Origin: Betaproteobacteria bacterium | Lineage (GTDB): Bacteria; Pseudomonadota; Gammaproteobacteria; Burkholderiales; JACQAP01 | NCBI GenBank assembly: GCA_016194905.1 | Contig: JACQAP010000008.1 | Span: forward strand, 186,001 to 250,000 | Direction of reading: 5' to 3' | DNA: 64,000 nucleotides | Shown: piece after piece, positions 43,216 through 50,601 of the stretch | Numbering within the stretch: position 1 is the first letter of the stretch | Layout: every line of letters starts with the position of its first letter | Notes under the pieces: model-generated | Told to the model about the DNA's origin: nothing | The model's database searches: none | What the model saw: only the letters and a program-made list of their open reading frames with translations | Made by a program: the position numbers and the translations under genes

Positions 43216-44130
43216 ATGAAACTCGAATTCAAAGGTGTGTTCCCCGCGCCCCCTACGCCGGTTGCGGAGGATGGGCGGATCAACGAGAAGGCCTTGCGTG
43301 CGCTGCTCGACGACAATATCTCGCACGGCTGCGGCGGGTTCTGGATGGCGGGCAGCACCGGCGAAGGGCCGATCCTCACCGATGAGCAACGCGACGTAGT
43401 CGCAAAAATCTCCGCGGAAACGTGCAAAGGACGGGCACTGGTCATCATGCAGGTGGGCGCCATGAGTACGGCCAGCGCGGTGAAGGCGGCACGGACCGCA
43501 CGTGCGACGGGTTGCGCCGCGGTGTGCTGCCTGCCGCCGTTGTTCTTCCGGAGCAGCGAGCGCTCCATCATCGAGTACTACAAGGCCGTGGCCGACGCAG
43601 CGGGTGAACTTCCGTTTTTCGTCTACAACCTTCCGCAGCTCACGCAGATCGAGTTCCTCCCGGCGATGATGGAAAAACTGGCGCGCGAGATCCCGACGCT
43701 GAAGGGTCTCAAGCACTCGGCGCCGGATTTCACCCAGATCCGCGCGTTCGCCGACATGGGCCTTAGCTGCTTTTCCGGCAATGGGGCGTTGCCGCTGCCG
43801 GCGCTGACCATGGGCGCGGTGGGCACGATCGATGCGCCACTCTCGCTTGCGCCGTGGCACTACGCGCAGCTTTTCGCTGCATGGGAAGTCGGCAACCTGA
43901 AGCTGGCCCAGTCGCTGCAGGACGAGGTGCGCAAGTTTGTCGACCTGGTGTGGATGTTCGGTGCGCCGGCCGATGTGTGCAAGACCGTGCTCTCGGCCAG
44001 GCTCGGCGTCGATTGCGGACACTCCATCCCGCCGGTGAATCGCCTGACCGAGGAACAGCGACGCGAAGTGCTGCGTGCCGCAGAGGCGCTGGGCGTGACC
44101 ATGCCGCGGCGCAGTAGGGCGGTGGGGTGA
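43216..44130 (+). CDS. DHDPS/N-acetylneuraminate lyase family aldolase
   Basis: A 304-residue class I aldolase of the dihydrodipicolinate synthase superfamily. The Schiff-base Lys lies in TLKGLKHSAPD, the catalytic Tyr in FFVYNLPQLT, and the pyruvate carboxylate loop is MAGSTGEGPILT. The family includes DapA, N-acetylneuraminate lyase and keto-sugar acid aldolases; the specific substrate is not set by these motifs, and the sequence lacks obvious DapA dimer features, so an aldolase of another keto acid is likely. A strong promoter is not visible. Confidence 0.85.
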   Translation: MKLEFKGVFPAPPTPVAEDGRINEKALRALLDDNISHGCGGFWMAGSTGEGPILTDEQRDVVAKISAETCKGRALVIMQVGAMSTASAVKAARTARATGCAAVCCLPPLFFRSSERSIIEYYKAVADAAGELPFFVYNLPQLTQIEFLPAMMEKLAREIPTLKGLKHSAPDFTQIRAFADMGLSCFSGNGALPLPALTMGAVGTIDAPLSLAPWHYAQLFAAWEVGNLKLAQSLQDEVRKFVDLVWMFGAPADVCKTVLSARLGVDCGHSIPPVNRLTEEQRREVLRAAEALGVTMPRRSRAVG

Positions 44131-44191
44131 TAGAGGCAGGGGCTAGGGACTAGGGGTGTCCCACTAGAACCGGTCATCGACCATAAACCCG

Positions 44192-44252
44192 AGTTAGCTC
44201 AGGTCTTGTTTCTCGCATCCCGATCGGTACAAGAATACGGGGCTGAGCTAAA
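44192..44252. repeat. nested inverted repeat TTAGCTCAG/CTGAGCTAA
   Basis: TTAGCTCAG (44194-44202) is matched by CTGAGCTAA (44243-44251), with a second inner pair TCTTGT/ACAAGA. Together they could form a two-step stem around a loop of about 20 bases. It sits between the aldolase and RidA genes, inside a segment bracketed by GGGGTGTCC (44154) and its complement GGACACCCC (44289). It might be a transcript hairpin or the remains of a small mobile element. Confidence 0.45.
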
Positions 44253-44303
44253 GCAATATGCTTTGACTATTTTTTGCGTAGCCCAACAAGGACACCCCCA
44301 CAT

Positions 44304-44684
44304 ATGATCGAACGCCACCTTGTGCCCGGCCAGCCAAAACCTTTCAGCCACTACTGCCACGTCGTTCGCGCCGACCGGCACGTTTGGATTTCGGGCGCGG
44401 TTGGCAGCAAGAAGGACGGGACCATCCCGGAGAGCACCGTCGATCAATTCCGTGTTGCGCTCGACAGTGTGGACGCGTGCCTGCGCCACGTCGGCGCGAA
44501 GGCCTCGCATGTCGTCAAGGTCACGATATTCATGACCGATATCTCCGAGCGCCCGTTGATCAATCCACTGCGAATCGAATACTTCGGCGAGAACCGGCCG
44601 GCCTCCACATTGGTGGAGGTGAGTGCGTTGGTCGATCCGCGGCTGAAAGTGGAAATCGAAGCCGTTGCGTATATAGACGGCTAG
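44304..44684 (+). CDS. RidA family protein
   Basis: A 126-residue protein of the YjgF/YER057c/UK114 family. It shows WISGAVGSKKDGTIPE, VDACLRHVGAKASHVVKVTIFMTDI and ENRPASTLVEVSALVDPRLKVEIEAVA; the arginine of the ENRPAST segment corresponds to the family's substrate-binding Arg (usually xRPAxS). RidA proteins hydrolyse reactive enamine/imine intermediates such as 2-aminoacrylate. The gene follows a keto-acid aldolase, so it may protect that pathway. AAGGA precedes the ATG at 44304. Confidence 0.87.
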   Translation: MIERHLVPGQPKPFSHYCHVVRADRHVWISGAVGSKKDGTIPESTVDQFRVALDSVDACLRHVGAKASHVVKVTIFMTDISERPLINPLRIEYFGENRPASTLVEVSALVDPRLKVEIEAVAYIDG

Positions 44685-44692
44685 GAACTGGA

Positions 44693-44750
44693 GGGTCGAG
44701 CTTGGCGTGCTGGATAAGTAACGCAATATGCCAAGTCCGACCCGCTAAGC
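44693..44750. repeat. dispersed hairpin repeat, copy 1
   Basis: GGGTCGAGCTTGGC, then a spacer TGCTGGATAAGTAACGC, then AATATGCCAAGTCCGACCC and CGCTAAGC. The arms (GGGTCG..CTTGGC and GCCAAG..CGACCC) pair to form a stem. A second, slightly longer copy lies at 45347-45430 in the same orientation, differing at a few bases. The two copies flank a Fic remnant and a small SSSAIEG gene. Confidence 0.75.
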
Positions 44751-44758
44751 TTCGAACA

Positions 44759-44989
44759 GTGAACAGCGATGAATACGGAGCGCAAGGTACCGAAGCCGAG
44801 TTCGAGGCGGGATCGCGCGGCAGGGTGTTGCGCAATCTGCTTGGAATCCGTTCCACGCGGGAAATGGCGCGGCGCGAGTCGGAAGCGCTGCTTGCGGCTA
44901 CGCAACAGCTCATCGACGACACGGACGTGGATCAACGTTTCGTCGCGGATGACATATGCCGCATGCCCCGCACATGGCTGAGCGGATGA
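44759..44989 (+). pseudogene. N-terminal fragment of a Fic/DOC family protein
   Basis: Starting from a GTG at 44759 the frame reads VNSDEYGAQGTEAEFEAGSR and then GRVLRNLLGIRSTREMARRESEALLAATQQLIDD, a recognisable N-terminus of the large Fic group with EFEPGSRGRVLRN and RESEALL motifs. It stops after 76 codons at CRMPRTWLSG, just where the catalytic FIDO core should begin (normally MHRLWLGDIYPWAGEYR). So the gene is truncated, with a mutated junction. The repeat copies on both sides suggest a recombination event. Confidence 0.7.
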
Positions 44990-45040
44990 CGCGTGTGTTT
45001 CGGAAAGTAATTGCCCGCACCTTGCGGGCGCACGCCGGAA

Positions 45041-45241
45041 TCAGGCGCGGGTGAGTCGGGACTTGCCGTTCGATTTGGTGCGAGATTTAGAAGCGGATTT
45101 GGCGGGGACACGAGAGTCCTTCGCGAATGGTGCGCAGATACCTTCGATTGCTGACGAGCTGGCGACGGACCGATACACCGATTCCTGCCGGGTGGCGGGA
45201 TCGAGTAGATAGAAGTTAATGGTGGAAAGCTTCTTGCCCAT
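45041..45241 (-). CDS. small protein with Fic-inhibitory-like SSSAIEG motif
   Basis: A 66-residue protein. It begins MGKKLSTINFYLLDPATRQE and continues [19 protein letters not shown], then a basic Ala/Lys/Ser-rich tail. The SSSAIEG stretch fits (S/T)xxxE(G/N), the inhibitory motif of Fic antitoxins such as VbhA. It lies convergent to a truncated Fic gene; a related motif occurs in another small gene at 47061-47216. A TATAAT (complement at 45248-45253) ends seven bases before the ATG, so the transcript may be leaderless. The tail could bind nucleic acid. Confidence 0.55.
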   Translation of the reverse strand: MGKKLSTINFYLLDPATRQESVYRSVASSSAIEGICAPFAKDSRVPAKSASKSRTKSNGKSRLTRA

Positions 45242-45247
45242 AGACGA

Positions 45248-45253
45248 ATTATA
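45248..45253 (-). promoter_or_regulatory. -10 box giving a probable leaderless start
   Basis: On the minus strand TATAAT is followed by six bases and then the ATG at 45241, so transcription would begin at or next to the start codon. No ribosome binding site fits in that space. A clear -35 element is not seen at 16-18 bases. Confidence 0.4.
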
Positions 45254-45346
45254 GCAGTCAATGTGAACCCCGATCTTTTCCGAGCTTTGCGCCACCGCGC
45301 AAAAGACAGTGGGGCTGGCCGGGAACGGAGAGGGTCGAACGGAGAT

Positions 45347-45430
45347 GGGTCAGACTTGGCATGCTGGATAAATAACGCAATATGCCAAGCCTCACTCCCT
45401 CCAATAGGGGCGCTACCCGATCCGCTAAGC
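45347..45430. repeat. dispersed hairpin repeat, copy 2
   Basis: GGGTCAGACTTGGCATGCTG, then GATAAATAACGCAATATGCC and AAGCCTCACTCCC, later GACCC-like CTACCCGATCCGCTAAGC. It matches copy 1 (44693-44750) across the core and ends with the same CCGCTAAGC, but has about 27 extra bases near its end. It runs into the 3' end of the XRE antitoxin gene. Confidence 0.7.
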
Positions 45431-45721
45431 GGCTTTCTTGACGGTCATCTTCACTTGCATGCCGGCATGGGCCAGCATGTTGACCAGCGCATCCAGGCTG
45501 AAATCTGCGATTTTTCCCTTGAGCAAGGCGTTAAGCCTGGGCTGGGTAACGCCAAGCGTTTTGGCGGCCTGTTGCTGCGTCATGCCGCTCTCCTGCACCA
45601 GTTTTTCAATACGGATTATCAGATCGGAACGCAAGGTGAGGTTCTGTGCTTCACTTTCAGGAAAGCCCAGATCGGCGAAGACATTGCGGCTGCCTTTTTT
45701 GAGTACGGTTCGTGCCCTCAT
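45425..45721 (-). CDS. XRE-family antitoxin (HigA-like)
   Basis: A 98-residue DNA-binding antitoxin of the HigA type with an HTH domain: QSGMTQQQAAKTLGVTQPRLNALLKGKI-like sequence (actual opening ESGMTQQQAAKTLGVTQPR). The N-terminal FADLGFPESEAQNLTLRSDLI is a common part of this subfamily, which pairs with a Gp49/HigB-type ribonuclease. Here the upstream toxin gene survives only as 27 codons, so this antitoxin is an orphan. Its ATG overlaps the remnant stop by four bases, keeping the ancestral coupling. Confidence 0.8.
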   Translation of the reverse strand: MRARTVLKKGSRNVFADLGFPESEAQNLTLRSDLIIRIEKLVQESGMTQQQAAKTLGVTQPRLNALLKGKIADFSLDALVNMLAHAGMQVKMTVKKAA

Positions 45722-45801
45722 TTGTGATGAAAGGCCGTGACTGTCGGAAGAAATTCTTTGACGATTTCGAGGCTATCAGCAAGCCAGACGAGCGACTTCA
45801 T
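45718..45801 (-). pseudogene. remnant of a HigB-type (Gp49-like) toxin
   Basis: The 27-codon frame MKSLVWLADSLEIVKEFLPT ends VTAFHHK just at the antitoxin start. MKSLVWLADSLEIVKEF is the usual opening of Gp49-like toxins (MKALVWLGDSL.R.R.FP). The remaining about 80 residues with the catalytic core are missing, so the toxin is inactive. The stop overlaps the antitoxin ATG as in intact pairs. Confidence 0.65.
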
Positions 45802-45807
45802 CAGGGA

Positions 45808-45835
45808 ATTATATTGGTTTCGATATAAAATGCAA
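45808..45835 (-). promoter_or_regulatory. promoter of the toxin-remnant/antitoxin unit, probably leaderless
   Basis: On the minus strand TTGCAT (complement of 45830-45835) and TATAAT (complement of 45808-45813) are separated by 16 bases, and the ATG follows the -10 box by six bases. This gives a good sigma-70-like promoter with transcription starting at the start codon. The same spacing occurs ahead of the small gene ending at 45041. Confidence 0.5.
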
Positions 45836-45894
45836 CGATGCCGACGAGGTAACGAGTGGGCATTCTCAGGGATAAAAGGGCCCAGACTCAGGCT

Positions 45895-45950
45895 TGGTAT
45901 GTTGTAATCGCGATTGCGGTCCGAAAATAAAAAGCCCGGAGACATCTCGG
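45895..45950 (-). pseudogene. fragment matching the DUF2970-like gene at 50271-50504
   Basis: The bases 45904-45943 closely match 50382-50420 (GTAATCGCGATTGCGG, then ccg..a, AAAGCCCGG). On the minus strand the frame reads FLFSDRNRDY compared with LFMIGRNRDY in the intact gene. It is likely the rest of a second copy of the small membrane-protein gene, now with no start or membrane segment. Alternatively the shared bases are a repeat by themselves. Confidence 0.4.
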
Positions 45951-46029
45951 GTAGGCAACCGAAAGCGCTTCGCGCTGCCACTGAAGACGGAGCCATTCCA
46001 TCGCAATCCCACGGTGAAGGAGGCAAGCC

Positions 46030-47019
46030 ATGAAAGTCTTCTCCCGACGCGAAGCATTGAGCGTGATCGGTGTCACGGCACTAGGTGTCGCATTTCCGGC
46101 CCTCGCAGCCGCGCAATCTCCGCGCTTGCAATCCTGGCCGCTGAAGACGCCTCGCCGCACCGGTATCCACGACGTCGCGCCTGCTCCCGATATCGGCGTC
46201 TGGTTCACCGCGCAGGCGAGCGGCCATCTCGGCTATTTCGATCCCGCGACGGGCCGCACCGAACTCATCCCGCTTGGGCCCGGCTCCGCACCGCACGGTG
46301 TCATCCAAGGGCCGGACAAGGCGGCCTGGATCACGGACGGTGGCCAGCAGGCGATCGTGCGCGTCGGCTGGCCGGATCGCGCCATCAGGTTGTTCCCGCT
46401 TCCGGAGGGCACGCCCTACGCCAACCTCAACACCTGCGCCTTCGATGGCGACGGGGATCTCTGGTTCACGGGGCAGAGCGGCGTGATTGGCAAGGTCGCG
46501 ATGAAGAGCGGCAAGACCAGCGTGTGGGATGCGCCGCGCGGCCGTGGACCGTACGGCATCTGCAGCACGCCGAATGGAGACGTATGGTGGTGCTCGCTCG
46601 CGGGCTCCTTCATCGCGTCCATCGACCGCCGCACCGGGCAGTCGACCGTGGTGGAGCCTCCGACAAAGAACCAGGGCGCGCGCCGTGTCTGGGGCGACAG
46701 TCGCGGGCGCATCTGGGTGAGCGAGTGGGTGAGAGGCAACCTCTCGATGTACGATCCCGCATCAAAGAGCTGGCGCACCTTCAAGGTCCCCGGCGACAAC
46801 CCGCAGGTCTACGCTGTTTACGTGGACGACCGCGATCACGTGTGGGTGAGCGAGTGGACCGGCAATGCGGTCTATCGCTTCGATCCCGCTACCGAGAAGT
46901 TCGAGCGCTTCGGGTTTCCTCGCGACGGCACGAACATTCGCCAGATCCTCGGCCGCCCTGGCGAAGTGTGGCTCCCCGAGAGCGGCACCGAGACCATCTC
47001 CGTAATCCGGACGGCGTGA
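46030..47019 (+). CDS. virginiamycin B lyase-like beta-propeller, Tat-type signal
   Basis: A 329-residue exported protein. The N-terminus FSRREALSVIGVTALGVAFPALA is an SRR-type twin-arginine signal. The mature part holds repeated blades with WFTAQASGHLGYFDPATGR, LWFTGQSGVIGKV, VWWCSLAGSFIASIDRRTG and IWVSEWVRGNLSMYDP, the pattern of streptogramin B lyase (Vgb) and SMP-30-like propellers. Environmental Vgb-like proteins are mostly not resistance enzymes, so the substrate is open. AAGGAGG lies nine bases before the ATG. Confidence 0.8.
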   Translation: MKVFSRREALSVIGVTALGVAFPALAAAQSPRLQSWPLKTPRRTGIHDVAPAPDIGVWFTAQASGHLGYFDPATGRTELIPLGPGSAPHGVIQGPDKAAWITDGGQQAIVRVGWPDRAIRLFPLPEGTPYANLNTCAFDGDGDLWFTGQSGVIGKVAMKSGKTSVWDAPRGRGPYGICSTPNGDVWWCSLAGSFIASIDRRTGQSTVVEPPTKNQGARRVWGDSRGRIWVSEWVRGNLSMYDPASKSWRTFKVPGDNPQVYAVYVDDRDHVWVSEWTGNAVYRFDPATEKFERFGFPRDGTNIRQILGRPGEVWLPESGTETISVIRTA

Positions 47020-47035
47020 GGCCGCGGTGGAATCA

Positions 47036-47413
<378 letters not shown>

Positions 47414-47604
47414 CTATCTCCGATTGAGCATGGGCCCGGACCCGGGCGGCCATACCGGGGCCACCGTCACGCCGGAGACAACCAAGACAGGCCAGCCCGC
47501 CGTGGATAGCGCGCGCGAAGCTGCTTCCGGCGGCAGGACCGAAAACAGCGGACCACCGATCAACGGCTCCCCGCAATCCAAGAAATAATGAACTCGCAAC
47601 CCGC

Positions 47605-48048
47605 CTACTTTTTGGCGGACTCCGTGTAGGCGAGATCCGCCATTTCTTTCTCCGCCTCGTCCGCATTCACGAGTTCCGGGATGATCCGCCCAACGAGAAC
47701 ACCCAGCCCCACGTAGGTTCGCACATATTTGGTTTCCCCTCCGCTCAGTGCAAACGTCACCTTCTTCTCGGTTTCGGTGGACGAGGCGACCTCATAGTTG
47801 CCAGTAGGGCGGTCGACAAAGAAGAACGAGCCACGCGTGGAGCGACCCACGACATCTCCATTCACGCGCAGATCCGCGGTGATTGCGGCCCCGAAGATGC
47901 TCTTCGTTCGATAGAAATAAATTCGGCCCTGGTCTTGGCCGAGAGCAGGAATCGTAGACTTGACTTCGCTCATCTTCGGCCCTGAGGCTGCACAGCCCGC
48001 CAAGAAGGCCATTAATACGAACAGTCCGATACAACGCAGCATTCTCAC
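47605..48048 (-). CDS. DUF2846 lipoprotein
   Basis: A 147-residue outer-membrane-type lipoprotein. The signal ends in a lipobox, FLAGCAASG. The mature part has GRIYFYRTKSIFGAAITADLRVNGDVVGRS and GSFFFVDRPTGNYEVASSTE, typical of DUF2846, a family of small surface lipoproteins of unknown role. It is transcribed with the next upstream lipoprotein gene, 18 bases away, so the two may act together in the envelope. Confidence 0.82.
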   Translation of the reverse strand: MRMLRCIGLFVLMAFLAGCAASGPKMSEVKSTIPALGQDQGRIYFYRTKSIFGAAITADLRVNGDVVGRSTRGSFFFVDRPTGNYEVASSTETEKKVTFALSGGETKYVRTYVGLGVLVGRIIPELVNADEAEKEMADLAYTESAKK

Positions 48049-48066
48049 AATCGTTTCTCCTTTTTA

Positions 48067-48444
48067 TTAGTGAAATTTCAGAGGCACCTTGTGCTTCAGC
48101 CAACTGACTGCACTTTCCCCCGGCAGAAAAAATCCGACCACCGTGTTTCCGTCCAAAAGCAGATACGCCTCGTGCACATGCGTGCCTTCGATCGTGAATA
48201 CATCCTTGATCGCTTTGTACACGTCACGGCCTTCTACGGTTCCGCTCTGTTTCCAAATGGATCCGGCCCGAATAGAACGGGAATAGCCGCTCGGCAGTCG
48301 CACATCCGCATCCTCATCCACTTGAATGACCTTGCTTTGGCCATCGCCCTCCGCAGAAGGAATCAAGGTTGTCGGTTGGCGCGGGATCTCGGCCGCACAG
48401 CTTGCAAGCAAAACCATCACCACACTAAACCATAACTGTTTCAC
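48067..48444 (-). CDS. hypothetical lipoprotein
   Basis: A 125-residue protein with a lipoprotein signal MKQLWFSVVMVLLASCAAE (lipobox LASC). The mature region is acidic then basic, with VDEDADVRLPSGYSRSIRAGSIWKQ and HEAYLLLDGNTVVGFFLPGE, and no recognised family. It precedes the DUF2846 lipoprotein in an apparent two-gene operon. Function unknown. Confidence 0.68.
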   Translation of the reverse strand: MKQLWFSVVMVLLASCAAEIPRQPTTLIPSAEGDGQSKVIQVDEDADVRLPSGYSRSIRAGSIWKQSGTVEGRDVYKAIKDVFTIEGTHVHEAYLLLDGNTVVGFFLPGESAVSWLKHKVPLKFH

Positions 48445-48631
48445 TCTTCACCTCTACGCGACCGATCGGGCTGGAAGTCGATCTGCTACCGTGAAAATGA
48501 TCACGAACACTAGTCATTGGTGTATCCCGGATCGTTGGCTTGATAGCAGATTCCGGGTTCATGCGCCGCGAATAGGAATTTCAAACGCTGCTTTTCGTCG
48601 ACCATCAATCTATCTGCGAGCCGTCGAGTAG

Positions 48632-48650
48632 TCAATCGGAGTAGCCCGGA
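48632..48650. repeat. REP-like GTAGCCCGGAT site
   Basis: AGTAGCCCGGATCTC lies just upstream of a RAYT transposase fragment and resembles the CTAGCCCGGATTTC site at 38081. GTAGCCCGGAT is a common start of proteobacterial REP sequences, whose movement is linked to RAYT proteins. The rest of the 48445-48678 gap is unremarkable. Confidence 0.4.
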
Positions 48651-48678
48651 TCTCTATGACACTGGATTGCAGAGGTAG

Positions 48679-48927
48679 GTGGAATGTCTCACGCCGCACG
48701 GCGAATATCTTGCGTTGGGCGCCGAAGAGACGAAAAGACTTGCCGCGTATCAAGGACTGTTTGCAACCGATCCGGACGCCGAGCTGCTGCGTGAAATCCG
48801 GACTTCGACGCACGGAGGCTACGCCATCGGCAGCGAGCGCTTTCGAGAGCAGATCGAGCACGCCCTTAACCAACGTGCTACACCCCGCGGTCGCGGCAGG
48901 CCGCCCGTTACGGCGGCCGGGCGATAA
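48679..48927 (+). pseudogene. C-terminal fragment of a REP-associated tyrosine transposase
   Basis: An 82-codon frame reading TPHGEYLALGAEETKRLAAY and then FATDPDAELLREIRTSTHGGYAIGSERFREQIEHAL, followed by an RGRGRPP tail. This is the familiar C-terminal part of RAYT/IS200-like transposases (LG.....R..AY..LF, ...IR..T..G..LG...F...I). The HUH and catalytic Tyr region is missing. It is preceded by a REP-like site, which supports the assignment. Confidence 0.72.
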
Positions 48928-48963
48928 GTTGCGCCGCCGACTCGACGCGCTGGCCTTGCTGCG

Positions 48964-49260
48964 CTACCGGGCGCGGGTAGAGCCACTCCGGATTGCGTCC
49001 GCGGCTCGCGTTGCGAGTCTGACAGCCAATTGGGCGAAGTCTCTTAGCGCGCCATGCCTTCTTTGCCAGGTGCGCGCCACGATCGGGTTCGATCCTATCC
49101 GAGCGGAGCAAGGCTCGTCGTCCACATGCCCGCATCGGTGGCACCGCCCGATGTGGAATACCGCTCTGGTTTCGTCAATCCGGATTCCCTCTGCCTGACA
49201 GTCCGTGCAGAGCGTCGTAAAGGTCGACTGCCCGCAATGCGGGCAATGAAACTCTTTCAT
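48964..49260 (-). CDS. small zinc-ribbon protein
   Basis: A 98-residue protein. It has three CxxC pairs in the first half (CPHCGQ, CTDCQA, CHRCGH) with an intervening IRIDETRAVFHIG, so it likely binds two zinc ions. The basic Arg/Ala-rich tail may bind nucleic acid. The start at 49260 has a strong GGGAGGAAGC in front; an earlier ATG at 49281 is less well placed. No close family recognised. Compact and conserved-looking, but the role is unknown. Confidence 0.6.
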   Translation of the reverse strand: MKEFHCPHCGQSTFTTLCTDCQAEGIRIDETRAVFHIGRCHRCGHVDDEPCSARIGSNPIVARTWQRRHGALRDFAQLAVRLATRAADAIRSGSTRAR

Positions 49261-49735
49261 GCTTCCTCCCTTTGAAAGCAACCGTGCGACAGAGCCAATC
49301 TATGGTCTTTTAGTAGCGAAATTTTCGGCTCGAAGAGAGCGTACCGCCGTCAGTCTTGATGAGTCAACGCCTCGGACAACACTCGCGCGCGGGGCGCTTT
49401 CCACACGAAAATCCGCAGACCATCAAAAATCGCAAGGGCTCAATAGACTGGCGGAATTTGTTAGAGCGGAGTCTAGGTCTGCCAGGGCACTGCGTCGAGC
49501 GCGACGACAATCGGCAAGTGTGCCCTCCGCCGGGGTGGCCAGCGGAGATTGCTGAACCACGCGAACCTCATCAGGCACAGACCCCTTTCAAATTCCGGAC
49601 TACGCCGCGCGGGAGGGTAGGCCATTTGGGAATCCCGCGGACGTCACGAGGGTGTTGCTGGAAGCTGCAGGGAACAGGGCGGATGCGGCACTGTAAGGCC
49701 TGGGTTAATATGGGTTCCCATACAGAGAGTCGCAA
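49261..49735. other. intergenic region before hicBA
   Basis: This 475-base stretch lies between the leftward zinc-ribbon gene and the rightward hicBA pair and probably has promoters for both. I see no supported gene. Near the right end TATGGG/TT/CCCATA (49709-49722) is a six-base-pair inverted repeat, about 14 bases before the hicB ATG; it could be an operator of the toxin-antitoxin unit. Confidence 0.45.
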
Positions 49736-49942
49736 ATGAACGAAATCATCTTTGTGGTCGAGGAAGCGCCCGAAGGCGGGATGTCAGCCCGCTCTTTGGG
49801 AGAGTCCATCCATACACAGGCCGACAGCGTGGAGGAGTTGCACGCTCGAGTACGGGATGCCGTCCGCTGTCATTTTGAAGATGGCAAGGCGCCCAAGATG
49901 ATTCGCCTTCACTTCGTGCGGGACGAAGTTATTGCGGGATGA
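49736..49942 (+). CDS. hicB: HicB-like antitoxin
   Basis: A 68-residue antitoxin. It opens MNEIIFVVEEAPEGGMSARS and continues SIHTQADSVEELHARVRDAVRCHF, the short partial ribonuclease-H-fold of the HicB group without a clear C-terminal DNA-binding domain. It overlaps hicA by four bases (ATGA). In this order (hicB first) the antitoxin binds and blocks the toxin. A palindrome at 49709-49722 may be its operator. Confidence 0.8.
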   Translation: MNEIIFVVEEAPEGGMSARSLGESIHTQADSVEELHARVRDAVRCHFEDGKAPKMIRLHFVRDEVIAG

Positions 49943-50181
49943 AACTGCCTCGCGATCTTTCCGGTGCTGAACTGGCGAAAGCGCTTTCCAGAATCGGCTA
50001 CCGAATTACTCGCCAGAGTGGTAGCCACCTTCGTCTAACTCTCGACACCCCTCCACGGCACCACATTACGATTCCGGCCCACGACCCGCTCAAGGTCGGA
50101 ACCCTGTCAGCCATCCTTGCCGACGTCGCGGGCAATCTGAAAATAAGCCGTGAGGATTTGATCCGACAGTTGTTCGATTGA
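49939..50181 (+). CDS. hicA: HicA toxin, mRNA interferase
   Basis: An 80-residue toxin with a dsRNA-binding-like fold that cleaves mRNA during stress. Visible are the N-terminal MKLPRDLSGAELAKALSRIGY, the catalytic His in RQSGSHLRLTL, and HHITIPAHDPLKVGTLSAILADV. The family pattern GSHxxxx is intact, so it should be active. It starts in the last codon of hicB, giving coupled production. Length is standard. Confidence 0.88.
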   Translation: MKLPRDLSGAELAKALSRIGYRITRQSGSHLRLTLDTPPRHHITIPAHDPLKVGTLSAILADVAGNLKISREDLIRQLFD

Positions 50182-50270
50182 GCGAGGACGATCTCGCGGG
50201 GACTCTAAAAGTACACGACCTATTCCGCACTGCCGCTATGCGTCGCACCGTGTCGCGCGTAGCGGAGTGT

Positions 50271-50504
50271 TCAGCGCGTAATGAACGTAGCGAGCAGCAC
50301 CAGACCCGCAATGAGCAGTGCCGCTCCAATAAATGCCACAATGATCAATCGAGCCGGGCCAATCGTTGGCGCGTCCGGCCCGTAATCGCGATTGCGGCCG
50401 ATCATGAAAAGCCCGGAAACAACGATCCGTACCACTTGCAACAGAGTCGCTTTTTTCGGTACCGGCCGGGCATTGGGCTCAGCATTTCCAGGCAAGGGCG
50501 TCAT
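50271..50504 (-). CDS. DUF2970-like small membrane protein
   Basis: A 77-residue protein with one C-terminal membrane segment, LIIVAFIGAALLIAGLVLLATFI. The preceding PKKATLLQVVRIVVSGLFMIGRNRDYG resembles DUF2970 of betaproteobacteria, where a similar amphipathic stretch precedes the helix. A related fragment is at 45895-45950. The ATG at 50504 is chosen because upstream residues are of a different nature. Role unknown. Confidence 0.55.
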   Translation of the reverse strand: MTPLPGNAEPNARPVPKKATLLQVVRIVVSGLFMIGRNRDYGPDAPTIGPARLIIVAFIGAALLIAGLVLLATFITR

Positions 50505-50601
50505 GCAAATATCTTTCGCTCCTGATTTAAACGCGTTCCAGCCGGCAGTGTAGTTGAATACTGCACTGGCACGCTCACCAACGGTCACGGCGGACAATGG
50601 A

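Noticed and set aside
47429-47588. Plus-strand frame MGPDPGGHTGATVTPETT...
   Set aside because: No ribosome binding site at proper distance, no family, and low-complexity composition.
49356-49739. 127-codon plus-strand frame before hicB
   Set aside because: It has no recognisable domain, lies in a probable promoter region and ends on the hicB start.
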